NCBI RefSeq assembly: GCF_002741075.1
Contig: NZ_CP016634.1
Coordinates: forward strand, 1,132,501 to 1,196,500
Source: Pseudomonas putida
Lineage (GTDB): Bacteria > Pseudomonadota > Gammaproteobacteria > Pseudomonadales > Pseudomonadaceae
Reading direction: 5' to 3'
DNA: 64,000 nt
The first letter of the stretch is position 1. The number at the start of each line of letters is the position of its first letter. Under the pieces are notes generated by a model. The model was not told the origin of the DNA, ran no database searches, and was given only the letters and a program-made list of their open reading frames with translations. Position numbers and translations under genes: made by a program. Shown one piece after another: positions 8,935 through 18,341 of this stretch.

Positions 8935-9438
8935 ATGCAAACTGTCCAATTGCACCTTCGCCCGATCACGGACACCGACCAGGCCTTCCTGCAACAACTG
9001 TATGCCACTACGCGTATCGATGAGTTGGCAGCTGTCCCCTGGGACGAGGCGGCTAAGGTCGCGTTTCTCCTCCAGCAGTTCCAGGCCCAGCACAGTTACT
9101 ACCAAGCGCATTATCAGGACGCCGACTTTGCGCTGATCTGCCAGGCAGAGCAGCCCATTGGGCGCCTTTATCTGTTCCGTGGCCCCAGCACCTTCAACCT
9201 GATCGATATTTCCTTGCTGCCGCCATGGCGTGGGCTTGGTATTGGCAGCGCCTACCTGCGTGAGATCACCCGTGAAGCGGATGCGCAAGGCAAGTCGATT
9301 CGCTTGTTCGTCGAGCCGGAAAACCCTGCGCGGCGGTTGTATGAGCGTTTTGGCTTCCAGCAAAGCGGGCGTCGACAACTTTATCTGCAAATGTACCGCG
9401 ATGCCGGAGCGTGCACCGCGGCGGAGGCTCGAGTATGA
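8935..9438 (+). CDS. GNAT-family N-acetyltransferase
   Basis: 167 residues. The acetyl-CoA binding motif A is LPPWRGLGIGSAYLREI (near 98-114), followed by the C-terminal NPARRLYERFGFQQSG signature of GNAT enzymes. The ATG at 8935 is chosen because it starts the fold (LHLRPITDTD) and has AGGGA upstream; the longer frame from 8842 adds unsupported residues. The stop overlaps the next gene by 4 bases. Small GNATs of this type often acetylate protein N-termini or side chains; inside this locus a role in modifying exported cargo or the collar protein is inferred. A 126-base gap separates it from the sulfotransferase, so a separate promoter is possible. Confidence 0.8.
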   Translation: MQTVQLHLRPITDTDQAFLQQLYATTRIDELAAVPWDEAAKVAFLLQQFQAQHSYYQAHYQDADFALICQAEQPIGRLYLFRGPSTFNLIDISLLPPWRGLGIGSAYLREITREADAQGKSIRLFVEPENPARRLYERFGFQQSGRRQLYLQMYRDAGACTAAEARV

Positions 9439-9755
9439 CGGCGTTTCCAGGTCGCGAGGCCTTTGTGGGGTACCTGCAAAAACCCTGGCAATTGGCGTGG
9501 GCCGAAGGAAGCCTTGCCGTTGAGCTGGTGGACGTCAATGAGGGGATCGCGATGAACGCGCGTCATGAGTGTTTCGACCTGGTGTTCGCGTTGCCCAGCG
9601 GGTGCCAACTCCCCCAGCACACCTACGACCTGCATGCCCCGGACGGCTGGCATTTGCCTGGCTTGCTGATGACGCCCATCGGGCCTGCAGAGGACGGCGA
9701 GCGGCAATTGCTCCAGGCGGTGTTCCATGTGCGCCGCGCCACCCCGAACCCGTGA
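9435..9755 (+). CDS. Small uncharacterised protein next to the collar protein (DUF6916-like)
   Basis: 106 residues, ATG overlapping the GNAT stop. The sequence is short and beta-rich, with a central VFALPSGCQLPQHTYDLHAP segment and an end LLQAVFHVRRA. It resembles the small partners (annotated DUF6916 in some genomes) that accompany microcystin-dependent-protein-like collar proteins, but I recognise this by layout more than by motif. There is no signal peptide or membrane segment. A chaperone or accessory role for the collar protein is a guess from adjacency. Confidence 0.6.
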   Translation: MTAFPGREAFVGYLQKPWQLAWAEGSLAVELVDVNEGIAMNARHECFDLVFALPSGCQLPQHTYDLHAPDGWHLPGLLMTPIGPAEDGERQLLQAVFHVRRATPNP

Positions 9756-9818
9756 GTTTGTCCCGCGCAGCGATGCGTAACCTGCCGCACGAAAGCGGCA
9801 TCTTCGAGGAGCAGTCAA

Positions 9819-10397
9819 ATGAGCGATCCCTTCATTGGTGAGATCCGCATGGTCGGATTCAACTACGCGCCTTACGGCTGGGCGTTTTGCCAGGGCCAGG
9901 AGATCAGCATTCAGCAGAACCAGGCGTTGTTTTCCTTGCTGGGTGTGACCTATGGCGGCAATGGCACGACCACATTCAAACTGCCGGACCTGCGCGGGCG
10001 CTCGCCTGTAGGGATCGGTGCCGGCAGCCCCTTCACTGCCGTGAACATCGGTGATGTCGGCGGCCAGGAGAGCATGACCCTGACCTCCGCCCAGATGCCT
10101 GCGCACACCCATGCCGTGAGCGGTACCTGCAACATGAACGTGGGCGGCACACCCGTGTCGCCTGCCTTGGCGCCCACCAGTGGGAGCAGCGTCCTGGGCG
10201 GCTCTCTGAGCGGCTCTGCGCAGGCGGCGGCGATCTGGTCGTCGGAGCTCAAGGACCCGGTACAACTGGGCAACGCGATCACCCCGAACCTTGCGTTGTC
10301 CGTCGCCGGTAGCAGCCAGCCCGTCGCTATTCGCAACCCTTTCCTGGGTATCAACTTCGTGATCTCCATGACGGGTGTCTGGCCATCACGTAACTGA
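9819..10397 (+). CDS. Phage-tail-collar domain protein (MdpB / microcystin-dependent-protein-like)
   Basis: 192 residues. The N-terminal collar domain (PF07484) is clear: FIGEIRMVGFNYAPYGWAFC, QNQALFSLLGVTYGGNG and FKLPDLRGRSPVG. After QMPAHTHAV there is a Ser/Gly/Thr-rich segment, then NPFLGINFVISMTGVWP. There is no signal peptide. In phages the domain builds tail fibre tips; in bacteria, lone copies with acetyltransferase and sulfotransferase neighbours are common and of unknown function. GAGGAG precedes the ATG. No other phage gene is nearby, so this is not a prophage remnant. It may be an exported cargo or a surface-fibre tip (inference). Confidence 0.85.
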   Translation: MSDPFIGEIRMVGFNYAPYGWAFCQGQEISIQQNQALFSLLGVTYGGNGTTTFKLPDLRGRSPVGIGAGSPFTAVNIGDVGGQESMTLTSAQMPAHTHAVSGTCNMNVGGTPVSPALAPTSGSSVLGGSLSGSAQAAAIWSSELKDPVQLGNAITPNLALSVAGSSQPVAIRNPFLGINFVISMTGVWPSRN

Positions 10398-10410
10398 TAG
10401 CCGGTTCGCG

Positions 10411-10441
10411 GCCGCCCTGCGCTCTGGAGCAAGGCGGCTTT
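10411..10441 (+). terminator. Hairpin after the collar gene, possible attenuator
   Basis: An imperfect stem pairs GCCGCC..GCGCTC with GAGC..GGCGGC (10411-10438) and is followed by TTTC. It lies 14 bases after the collar stop and before the second sulfotransferase, so it may stop or dampen transcription into the downstream genes. Confidence 0.5.
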
Positions 10442-10469
10442 CGACTCCGCAGCAAACGGTACAGGATCA

Positions 10470-11327
10470 ATGTCTGCTCCCCGGTTTCACTTCATTTCCG
10501 GCCTGCCGCGCTCAGGTTCCACCCTGCTGGCGGCGCTGTTGCGGCAGAACCCGCGCTTCCATGGTGGCATGACCAGCCCGGTAGGTGGCCTGTTCATGGG
10601 CATGCTCAACCAGTTTGGCGCAGGCAGCGAGTTTGGTCCGGTGCTGACGCATGAGCAGCGCAAGCGTTTGCTCTTGGGCTTGTTCCATAGCTATTACGCC
10701 GATCAGTTCGACAAAGAGGTGATCTTCGACACCAACCGGCAATGGTGCGCCAAGCTGCCGGCTATCTTGGACCTGTTCCCGAACGCCAAGGTGATCGCCT
10801 GTGTGCGCAATGTCGCCTGGGTCATGGACAGCATCGAGCGGCTGTACCGAGGCAATCCCTACGAAACAACCAAGCTGTTCAACGACGAGAGCGAGCGCAT
10901 TACCGTGTACAGCAGGGTCGATACCCTTGCCCAGCGCAATCGCCTGGTGGGTTACGCCTGGGGGGCGCTCAAGGATGCGTACTACGGTGAGCATGCCCGC
11001 GCCTTGCTGGTGATCGACTACGACCTGTTGGTTTCGGCCCCCGAACACGTGTTGCGCCTGGTCTATCAGTTCCTGGGCGAGCCGTGGTTTGAGCACGACT
11101 TCGCCCATGTCGAGTACGACGCCCCAGAGTTCGATCAAGGGCTTGGCCTCAAAGGGCTGCACAAGGTGCGCCCGAAAGTCGAGGCCAGCGTGCGCCGCAC
11201 CGTGCTGCCGCCGGATTTGTTTGAGCAGTACGCGCACCTGGACTTCTGGAAGGACTCGCAGCACAGCGAGGCCAATGTCATCAGGCTCACCCGGCCTGCC
11301 CGGAACATCGACAGTGACCGTGCCTGA
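10470..11327 (+). CDS. Sulfotransferase family protein (second of two)
   Basis: 285 residues. The PAPS loop is FISGLPRSGSTLLAALL at residues 8-24, much closer to the canonical sulfotransferase motif than in the first copy. The 3'-phosphate binding motif is VIACVRNVAWVMDSIER near 110. Later elements (YAWGALKDAYYGEHARALLV, LVYQFLGEPWFEHDF) match the Sulfotransfer fold. The protein is cytoplasmic (no signal). It probably uses PAPS to sulfate hydroxyls of a protein or glycan. It lies 46 bases upstream of the giant surface-protein gene, which makes that protein or the collar protein the first substrates to test. Confidence 0.85.
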   Translation: MSAPRFHFISGLPRSGSTLLAALLRQNPRFHGGMTSPVGGLFMGMLNQFGAGSEFGPVLTHEQRKRLLLGLFHSYYADQFDKEVIFDTNRQWCAKLPAILDLFPNAKVIACVRNVAWVMDSIERLYRGNPYETTKLFNDESERITVYSRVDTLAQRNRLVGYAWGALKDAYYGEHARALLVIDYDLLVSAPEHVLRLVYQFLGEPWFEHDFAHVEYDAPEFDQGLGLKGLHKVRPKVEASVRRTVLPPDLFEQYAHLDFWKDSQHSEANVIRLTRPARNIDSDRA

Positions 11328-11373
11328 CCCTTTCGGGTCGCGCCAAGAGCAGCATTCAACGAGGAAGAAAGCC

Positions 11374-14300
11374 ATGCGCTGGGGTAAATCCAAGGAAATA
11401 GATGCAAGCCAAGGCTTGCCATCGCGGCCGCAGGCACTGATCAGTGCGCTGGAACCTCGCATGATGTTCGACGGCGCCGTGGCGGCGACCGTCGCCAGTG
11501 ATGTTGCCGTCAGTGAACCGAGTGCTGTTTCCAAGGACCAGCCAGGCCCGACTGCCGAGCACGGGCAGGCCGCGGCGCCCACGCCGGGCAGCGATGCACC
11601 CCAGGCTCCGGCCGGGACGTCCGACACTGCCAAGCCTGTCAGTAAGGATGCGGTGGCCGCTCAGCAATTGGCGTTGGCAGGACCGGTCGCCGAGGCGCAA
11701 GCGCAGCGCAAGGAGATCGTCTTCGTCGATACCCGTGTGCCGGACTATCAGTCACTGCTCGCCAGCATCGACCCCAGTGCAGAAGTGGTGTTGCTCGCCA
11801 CTGACCGCGACGGTGTGCAGCAGATTGCCCAAGCCTTGACCGGCCGAACGAACGTCGATGCGATCCATATCATTTCCCATGGGGACGCGGGCGTCCTACT
11901 GCTGGGCGATAGCCCGGTCTACCAGGGCAACCTCGCCCAGTACAGCGATCAACTGCAAGCTATTGGTCAGGCACTGACGGCCGAGGGTGATATACAGCTT
12001 TATGGTTGTGAAGTCGGGCAAGGCAATGTCGGCAAACAGTTCATCGATCAACTCGCGACCCTGACCGGCGCTGATGTCGCGGCATCGGACGATGTCACCG
12101 GCAAAGGGGGCGATTGGGTGCTGGAAATCACCACTGGGGCGATTTCATCCAGTTCGGCCCTGAACCTCTCGCAACTGGCCAATTACGATCACCGGCTGGT
12201 GACCACAGCGGTTAGCGACCTGGCAGGGCTCAAGGCCGCTATCAACCTGGGGAACAGCGATGGCGAGGATGACCTGATCACGTTGCTGGGTGATATCACC
12301 TTCACGGGCGGTGGCGACACCGTCAGCATCAACGTCACCGATGGCCATACCATGACCATCGTTGGCGGCAACCATACCCTCAATGGCAACAACCAGGCAC
12401 GTGTGCTGGATGTGGCTACGACTGGCGCGGGTTCCGCAGTGGTCATCGACAGCCTCACCATCAGCAATGGTCTGATCGTTGGCAATGGGGCCAACGAGGG
12501 TGCCAGTGCGCAAGACAGCCTGGGCGCTGGCATTCGCAATAGCGGTGTCTTGACCTTGCTCAACAGCACCGTCACCGGTAACAAGGCGTCCGGCGGTGGT
12601 GGCGGCGGCGGTGGCGGTGGCTTCTACGGCGGTGGCGGCGGTGGCGGTGGCGGTTTTGGTGGCCACAGCGGTGGTCAGGGCGGGGCCAGCCAAGGGAGCT
12701 TGATCGGGGCGACCTCGCCAAACGGCATCATCGGAGGCAATGGCGCGGGGGGGAGTTCCTTGACTGGCGGGCGCGGCGGCGATGCCGTTGGCGGAGCCGG
12801 AGGCAGCTACAGCGGTAATGGTGCCAATACCTACGGCTATAGCGCCGGCGGTATGGGCGGCACGGCCAGCAACGGCACGACCAGTATCGGCGGTGGTGGC
12901 GGTGGTGTGGGCATCGCCGTGTCCGGTGGCAAGGGCGGCGCCGCGGCAGGCGGCATCTACAACACCGGTACCCTTACGGCCCTGAATAGCAGTATCACCA
13001 ACAACCTAGGCGCAGGGGGAGGCGGTGGTGGTGGCAGCACGGCGTATGCTCCTGCGTCGCAGCGAGGTGGCGATGGCGGGGCGGGTATCGGCGCGATCTG
13101 GAACGCGGGTGGCACCGTGCGCCTGGACAGCAGCACCGCCAGCACCCTTTCAATCGGGAACGCGGGGGCCAGCGGCACAGGTGGCAAGGGGGAAACCATC
13201 GGCCTCAACGGCAGTGCGGGGCTTGCCAAGCAGGACTACTACGATACCGGCGGTGGCCAGACCATCCTCGACTACAACCCCAATGCGGCGCCCGTCGTCA
13301 CGGGCGTGGGCGGCAATACCTTCACTCAAGGGGGCGGGGCGGTTCTGCTCGATCCTACGGGAAGTGCGAGCGTCACCGACAGTGATTCGGCCAATTTCAA
13401 CGGCGGCAACCTGACCGTATCGATCACGGGCAATGGTGTGACGGGCGAAGACATCCTGTCGATCCGTGACCAGGGTACCGGCGCTGGGCAGGTCGGTATC
13501 AACGGCAACAATGTCACGTTCGGCGGTACGGTCATCGGTACTTTCACCGGGGGGAGTCACGGGGCCGCCCTGGTGGTGACGTTCAATGCCAGCGCCACTG
13601 CCGCGGCCGCCGAGGCCGTGATACGCAATCTCGCCTACGCCAACAGCAATGTCACGAATGGAATCGGCCAAGCGACCCGCACGATCAGCATCACCGTCAA
13701 CGATGGCGATGGCGGCACTTCCAATGCTGTGATCGCAAACATTGCCGTGGTGGAGACCATCGCACCGACCTCGACCATCGTCGTGGCCGATAGCGCCTTG
13801 CGCGTGGGTGAGACCTCCACGGTGACCATCACGTTCAGCGAGGCGGTGACCGGTTTCGATAACAGCGACCTCACCGTGCAGGGCGGTACCCTGAGCAATG
13901 TCTCCAGCAGTGACGGCGGCATCACCTGGACCGCCACCTTCACACCTGCCAGCAATCTACACAGCACCAGCAACGTCATCACGCTCAATGCCAGCGGTGT
14001 GACTGACATCGCCGGAAACGCGGGCGTAGGCACCCCGACATCGAACAACTATGCCATCGACACCCAAGCACCGACGGCGAGCATCGTGGTGAGCGACAGC
14101 AGCCTGAAGGTGGGCCAAACCTCGACGGTGACCATCACCTTCAGCGAGGCCGTGACAGGCTTCACCACCGCCGACCTGACGGTGGAGAACGGTATGGTGA
14201 GCAACCTCAGCAGCGCTGACGGTGGCATCACCTGGACGGCTACCCTCACGCCCTTGGCCAATATCCAGGACAGCAGCAGCGTCATCACCCTGAACAACAG

Positions 14301-17300
14301 CGGCGTGACCGACCAAGCGGGTAACGTGGTGACGGGCGCTACGGTGTCGAACAACTATGGCGTCGATACCCGGGCGCCGACGGCGACCATCGTGGTGGCC
14401 GACAGCAGCTTGAGTGTGGGCGAGACCTCGACGGTGACCATCACCTTCAGTGAGGCGGTGAGCGGTTTCGACAACAGCGACCTGAGTGTGCAGGGCGGCA
14501 CCCTGAGCCAGGTCACCAGCAGTGATGGCGGCATCACCTGGACCGCCACTTTCACCCCCACGAGCAATCTCCAGAGCACAGGCAACGTCATCACGCTGAC
14601 CAACAGCGGCGTAACGGACGCTGCCGGCAACAGCGGAGTCGGCACCACAGTGTCGAACAGCATTGCCATCGATACACAGGCGCCGACGGCCACCATCGTC
14701 ATGAGCGACACCCTCCTGGGTATCGGCCAATCCACCACGGTGACCATCACCTTCAGTGAGGCGGTGAGCGGTTTCGACAACAGCGACCTGGTGGTGCAGG
14801 GCGGCAGCCTGAGCCAGGTCACCAGCAGTGACGGTGGCGTCACTTGGACCGCCACCTTCACCCCCACGATCAATCTCCAAAGCACCAGCAACGTCATCAC
14901 CCTGAACAACAGCGGCGTGATGGACGCTGCTGGCAATGCAGGCAGCAGCACCACCGAATCGAACGCCTATACCGTTGACACCCAGCGCCCTGTCGCGACC
15001 ATCGTGCTGGACGATATCAGTTTGCGTGCCGGGGAAAGCGCGCAGGTGACCATCACCTTCAGCGAGGCAGTGACCGGTTTCGACTACAGTGACCTCACGG
15101 TAAGCAATGGCACCCTGAGCGCACTGAGCAGCAGCGATGGCGGCATCACCTGGACGGCGATCTTCACGCCAGCGGCCAATACCCAGAGCAACAGCAACTT
15201 CATCAGCTTGAACAACAGTGGCATCGCCGATGCCGCAGGCAATGCGGGCACAGGCGTCACGCAGTCGGCCAACTATGCCATCGATACCCGGGCGCCGACG
15301 TCGACCATCGTAGTGGCCGACAGCAGCCTGAGTGTGGGCGAAACCTCGACGGTGACCATCACCTTCAGCGAGGCGGTGAGCGGTTTCGACAACAGCGACC
15401 TGAGTGTACAAGGCGGCACCCTGAGCAATGTCACCAGCAGTGATGGGGGCATCACTTGGACGGCGATCTTCACGCCAACCGCTGCTATCGAGAACACGAG
15501 TAACCTCATCACGTTGGACAACAGTGGCGTTACAGGCACGGTCTCCGGCAATGCGGGAGCGGGTACGACAACGTCGAACAGCTATGCCATCGATACCCGG
15601 GCACCGACGGCGACCATCGTGGTGACCGACAGCAGCCTGAGTGTGGGCGAAACCTCGACGGTGACCATCACCTTCAACGAGGCGGTGAGCGGTTTCAGTA
15701 ACAGCGACCTCATCGTGCAGGGCGGTACCCTGAGCAATGTCTCCAGCGGTGACGGCGGCATCACCTGGACTGCCATTTTCACGCCGACTAGCAATTTCCA
15801 GGGGACCACCTTCATTACCCTGAACAACAGCGGTGTGACTGACGCTGCCGGTAACACAGGGGCGGGCGCTGCGGTGTCGAACACCATTGCTATCGATACG
15901 CAGGCACCGACGGCGAGCGTCGTCGTGGCCGATAGCGCCTTGCGCGTGGGTGAGACCTCCACGGTGACCATCACGTTCAGCGAGGCGGTGACCGGTTTCG
16001 ATAACAGCGACCTCACCGTGCAGGGCGGTACCCTGAGCAATGTCTCCAGCAGTGACGGCGGCATCACCTGGACCGCCACTTTCACACCTACCAGCAATCT
16101 ACACAGCACCAGCAACGTCATCACGCTCAATGCCAGCGGTGTGACTGACATCGCCGGAAACGCGGGCGTAGGCACCCCGACATCGAACAGCTATGCCATC
16201 GACACCCAAGCACCGACGGCGAGCATCGTGGTGAGCGACAGCAGCCTGAAGGTGGGCCAAACCTCGACGGTGACCATCACCTTCAGCGAGGCCGTGACAG
16301 GCTTCACCACCGCCGATCTGACGGTGGAGAACGGTATGCTGAGCAACCTCAGCAGCGCTGACGGTGGCATCACCTGGACGGCCACCCTCACGCCCTTGGC
16401 CAATATCCAGGACAGCAGCAGCGTCATCACCCTGAACAACAGCGGCGTGACCGACCAAGCGGGTAACGTGGTGACGGGCGCTACGGTGTCGAACAACTAT
16501 GGCGTCGATACCCGGGCGCCGACGGCGACCATCGTGGTGGCCGACAGCAGCTTGAGTGTGGGCGAGACCTCGACGGTGACCATCACCTTCAGTGAGGCGG
16601 TGAGCGGTTTCGACAACAGCGACCTGAGTGTGCAGGGCGGCACCCTGAGCCAGGTCACCAGCAGTGATGGCGGCATCACCTGGACCGCCACTTTCACCCC
16701 CACGAGCAATCTCCAGAGCACAGGCAACGTCATCACGCTGAACAACGGTGGTGTAATCGATGCTGCCGGCAATACGGGAAGCAGTACGACCAACTCGAAC
16801 ACATACACCGTCGACACCCAGGCGCCCACGGCAGCTATCGTGGTGAGCGACGCCAGTCTGCGTGCGGGCCAGACCTCGCAGGTGACCATCACCTTCAGTG
16901 AGCCGGTAAGTGGCCTCACGGTCGCCGACCTGATCGTCGAGAACGGAACACTGAGCCACTTGAGCAGCAGTGATGGCGGCATCACCTGGACCGCGACGCT
17001 GACACCCAAGGACAACATCTCCGACACCTCGAACGTCATAGAACTGAACGGTCATGGCATTACCGACAGCGCCGGGAATCGGGTAGCCGGTGCGACGATC
17101 TCGAACAACTACAGTCTCGATACCCGCCTACCCACTGTCGAGCGTGTCGAGGTACCTGCCGGTGGCCCCTACAAGGTAGGTGAGGTGCTGTCGTTCGTGG
17201 TCAGCACCCAGGAAGCTGTGATGGTTCAAGGTGTTCCGCGCCTGGTTCTGGACATCGGCGGGCGTACAGTGTTTGCCAACTACACAACAGGCTCGGGCAG

Positions 17301-18288
17301 TTCGACGTTGGTGTTCCAGTACACCGTGCAGGCTGGGGACAACGATGCCAACGGCATCGAAGTAGTGGGCCTGACGGCAACCGGTGCAAGCGTCCAGGAT
17401 GCTGCCGGCAATGCCTTGAACACGACATTGTCGTCGGTTGGTGACACCCGTGAGGTGATCGTCGATACGCATGCCCCGACGATCGAAAGCATCGTGCCCA
17501 AGCCATCGAGCACGCCGGGCAGTCTTGGCTTTATCGTGACCTTTGACGAGCGCGTCAATGGCCTGGACTTGTCCGACTTCGACCTGGTGAGCACAGGTAG
17601 CGCCAAAGGCAGTCTGCAGTCGCTGATACAAATCGACGCGCGTACTTGGGAAGTCAACGTTACAGGCGTATCGGGGTCAGGTGGTCTGGCGCTTGCGTTC
17701 AACGGCTCGGGTGTTAGCGATGTTGCGGGCAATGCCTTTGTCGGCAGCTCCACTGGCCCGGTTCAGGCCCTGGGGTCGAACGATGGCGATCCACAGTTTC
17801 GCGTCAGTACACCCGTGTCCGAGCCGCCGCCGCAGAGCACTGTGCAGACGCGGTCACTTTGGTCGGACCCAGCACCTTACCAGTCGCCGCTTGTGCCCCC
17901 GCCCTTGTTCGATGTGCCCACCGTGGGCAATGGTATTGCGACCCTCGGCACGATCTTCATCCATAACGGTGCGCTTGCACCGAGCTACATCGCACAGGTC
18001 TTCGCCAGAGACCCAGATGCCCTCGGTCATGGCTTCGGTGGTGCCGAGGGGAGCATGTTCGGTAGCAGCAGCCTGGCCAGCATCTTCGCCAAATCGATAC
18101 CGGACGATGGTGGCCAGTACGAACTCAATGACGGCAAACCTTGGCGCTTGGAGGGGGAGGGCAAGGGGCTGTCAGGGGCGCCGACCCTTGGTCGACAGCT
18201 TCAGAGCATCGAAGACAGTAAACAGCGTGAGGCTAGGGATCTTGCAGCAGCGCTTGGGCAGATCATGACGCGAGTACCTCAGGTGTGA
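11374..18288 (+). CDS. Giant LEPR-motif, DUF4347, Ig-like-repeat surface protein
   Basis: 2304 residues from the ATG at 11374 (GAGGAAG upstream); a longer frame from 11089 lies inside the sulfotransferase gene and is rejected. The N-terminus has the LEPR signature LEPRMMFDGA (26-35), known from large type I-exported surface proteins, and no Sec signal. DUF4347 follows (about 114-275; HIISHGDAGVLLLG, YGCEVGQGN). Next are a parallel-beta-like region with a very Gly-rich stretch (about 407-620) and one cadherin-like unit. Eleven ~102-residue bacterial Ig-like repeats follow (about 798-1920, each with VTITFSEAV and DGGITWTA), then two divergent repeats and a unique ~170-residue tail. No RTX nonapeptides are seen. 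It is the likely cargo of the HlyD/M50/TolC genes around it. Confidence 0.88.
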   Translation: MRWGKSKEIDASQGLPSRPQALISALEPRMMFDGAVAATVASDVAVSEPSAVSKDQPGPTAEHGQAAAPTPGSDAPQAPAGTSDTAKPVSKDAVAAQQLALAGPVAEAQAQRKEIVFVDTRVPDYQSLLASIDPSAEVVLLATDRDGVQQIAQALTGRTNVDAIHIISHGDAGVLLLGDSPVYQGNLAQYSDQLQAIGQALTAEGDIQLYGCEVGQGNVGKQFIDQLATLTGADVAASDDVTGKGGDWVLEITTGAISSSSALNLSQLANYDHRLVTTAVSDLAGLKAAINLGNSDGEDDLITLLGDITFTGGGDTVSINVTDGHTMTIVGGNHTLNGNNQARVLDVATTGAGSAVVIDSLTISNGLIVGNGANEGASAQDSLGAGIRNSGVLTLLNSTVTGNKASGGGGGGGGGGFYGGGGGGGGGFGGHSGGQGGASQGSLIGATSPNGIIGGNGAGGSSLTGGRGGDAVGGAGGSYSGNGANTYGYSAGGMGGTASNGTTSIGGGGGGVGIAVSGGKGGAAAGGIYNTGTLTALNSSITNNLGAGGGGGGGSTAYAPASQRGGDGGAGIGAIWNAGGTVRLDSSTASTLSIGNAGASGTGGKGETIGLNGSAGLAKQDYYDTGGGQTILDYNPNAAPVVTGVGGNTFTQGGGAVLLDPTGSASVTDSDSANFNGGNLTVSITGNGVTGEDILSIRDQGTGAGQVGINGNNVTFGGTVIGTFTGGSHGAALVVTFNASATAAAAEAVIRNLAYANSNVTNGIGQATRTISITVNDGDGGTSNAVIANIAVVETIAPTSTIVVADSALRVGETSTVTITFSEAVTGFDNSDLTVQGGTLSNVSSSDGGITWTATFTPASNLHSTSNVITLNASGVTDIAGNAGVGTPTSNNYAIDTQAPTASIVVSDSSLKVGQTSTVTITFSEAVTGFTTADLTVENGMVSNLSSADGGITWTATLTPLANIQDSSSVITLNNSGVTDQAGNVVTGATVSNNYGVDTRAPTATIVVADSSLSVGETSTVTITFSEAVSGFDNSDLSVQGGTLSQVTSSDGGITWTATFTPTSNLQSTGNVITLTNSGVTDAAGNSGVGTTVSNSIAIDTQAPTATIVMSDTLLGIGQSTTVTITFSEAVSGFDNSDLVVQGGSLSQVTSSDGGVTWTATFTPTINLQSTSNVITLNNSGVMDAAGNAGSSTTESNAYTVDTQRPVATIVLDDISLRAGESAQVTITFSEAVTGFDYSDLTVSNGTLSALSSSDGGITWTAIFTPAANTQSNSNFISLNNSGIADAAGNAGTGVTQSANYAIDTRAPTSTIVVADSSLSVGETSTVTITFSEAVSGFDNSDLSVQGGTLSNVTSSDGGITWTAIFTPTAAIENTSNLITLDNSGVTGTVSGNAGAGTTTSNSYAIDTRAPTATIVVTDSSLSVGETSTVTITFNEAVSGFSNSDLIVQGGTLSNVSSGDGGITWTAIFTPTSNFQGTTFITLNNSGVTDAAGNTGAGAAVSNTIAIDTQAPTASVVVADSALRVGETSTVTITFSEAVTGFDNSDLTVQGGTLSNVSSSDGGITWTATFTPTSNLHSTSNVITLNASGVTDIAGNAGVGTPTSNSYAIDTQAPTASIVVSDSSLKVGQTSTVTITFSEAVTGFTTADLTVENGMLSNLSSADGGITWTATLTPLANIQDSSSVITLNNSGVTDQAGNVVTGATVSNNYGVDTRAPTATIVVADSSLSVGETSTVTITFSEAVSGFDNSDLSVQGGTLSQVTSSDGGITWTATFTPTSNLQSTGNVITLNNGGVIDAAGNTGSSTTNSNTYTVDTQAPTAAIVVSDASLRAGQTSQVTITFSEPVSGLTVADLIVENGTLSHLSSSDGGITWTATLTPKDNISDTSNVIELNGHGITDSAGNRVAGATISNNYSLDTRLPTVERVEVPAGGPYKVGEVLSFVVSTQEAVMVQGVPRLVLDIGGRTVFANYTTGSGSSTLVFQYTVQAGDNDANGIEVVGLTATGASVQDAAGNALNTTLSSVGDTREVIVDTHAPTIESIVPKPSSTPGSLGFIVTFDERVNGLDLSDFDLVSTGSAKGSLQSLIQIDARTWEVNVTGVSGSGGLALAFNGSGVSDVAGNAFVGSSTGPVQALGSNDGDPQFRVSTPVSEPPPQSTVQTRSLWSDPAPYQSPLVPPPLFDVPTVGNGIATLGTIFIHNGALAPSYIAQVFARDPDALGHGFGGAEGSMFGSSSLASIFAKSIPDDGGQYELNDGKPWRLEGEGKGLSGAPTLGRQLQSIEDSKQREARDLAAALGQIMTRVPQV
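13778..14599 (+). repeat. Segmental duplication inside the Ig-repeat gene, copy 1
   Basis: This 822-base block recurs at 15920-16741, offset by exactly 2142 bases (7 x 306, or 714 codons), with only a handful of single-base differences. Other repeats in the gene are far more diverged, so this pair is recent or kept alike by gene conversion. Confidence 0.9.
15920..16741 (+). repeat. Segmental duplication inside the Ig-repeat gene, copy 2
   Basis: Partner of 13778-14599. The match stops abruptly at both ends while the protein reading frame and repeat register stay intact, as expected for unequal recombination between in-frame repeats. Confidence 0.9.
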
Positions 18289-18341
18289 GCGAGAACAAAA
18301 CGAGAACAAACAGTTGTGCCGTACCAAGGGGGCGGCCAGGG

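Noticed and set aside
9819..10397. Prophage or tailocin remnant because of the tail-collar domain
   Set aside because: No other phage structural, lysis or integrase gene is nearby; the neighbours are modification enzymes.
13778..16830. Regular repeats that might suggest a CRISPR array
   Set aside because: The period is 306 bases, all in frame, and encodes Ig-like domains; no short repeat-spacer pattern exists.
13957..17055. Long minus-strand frames opposite the Ig repeats
   Set aside because: They are periodic shadows of the 306-base repeats on the plus strand.
11374..18288. RTX toxin or adhesin
   Set aside because: No GGxGxDxUx nonapeptide arrays are visible; the glycine-rich stretch lacks the needed aspartates.
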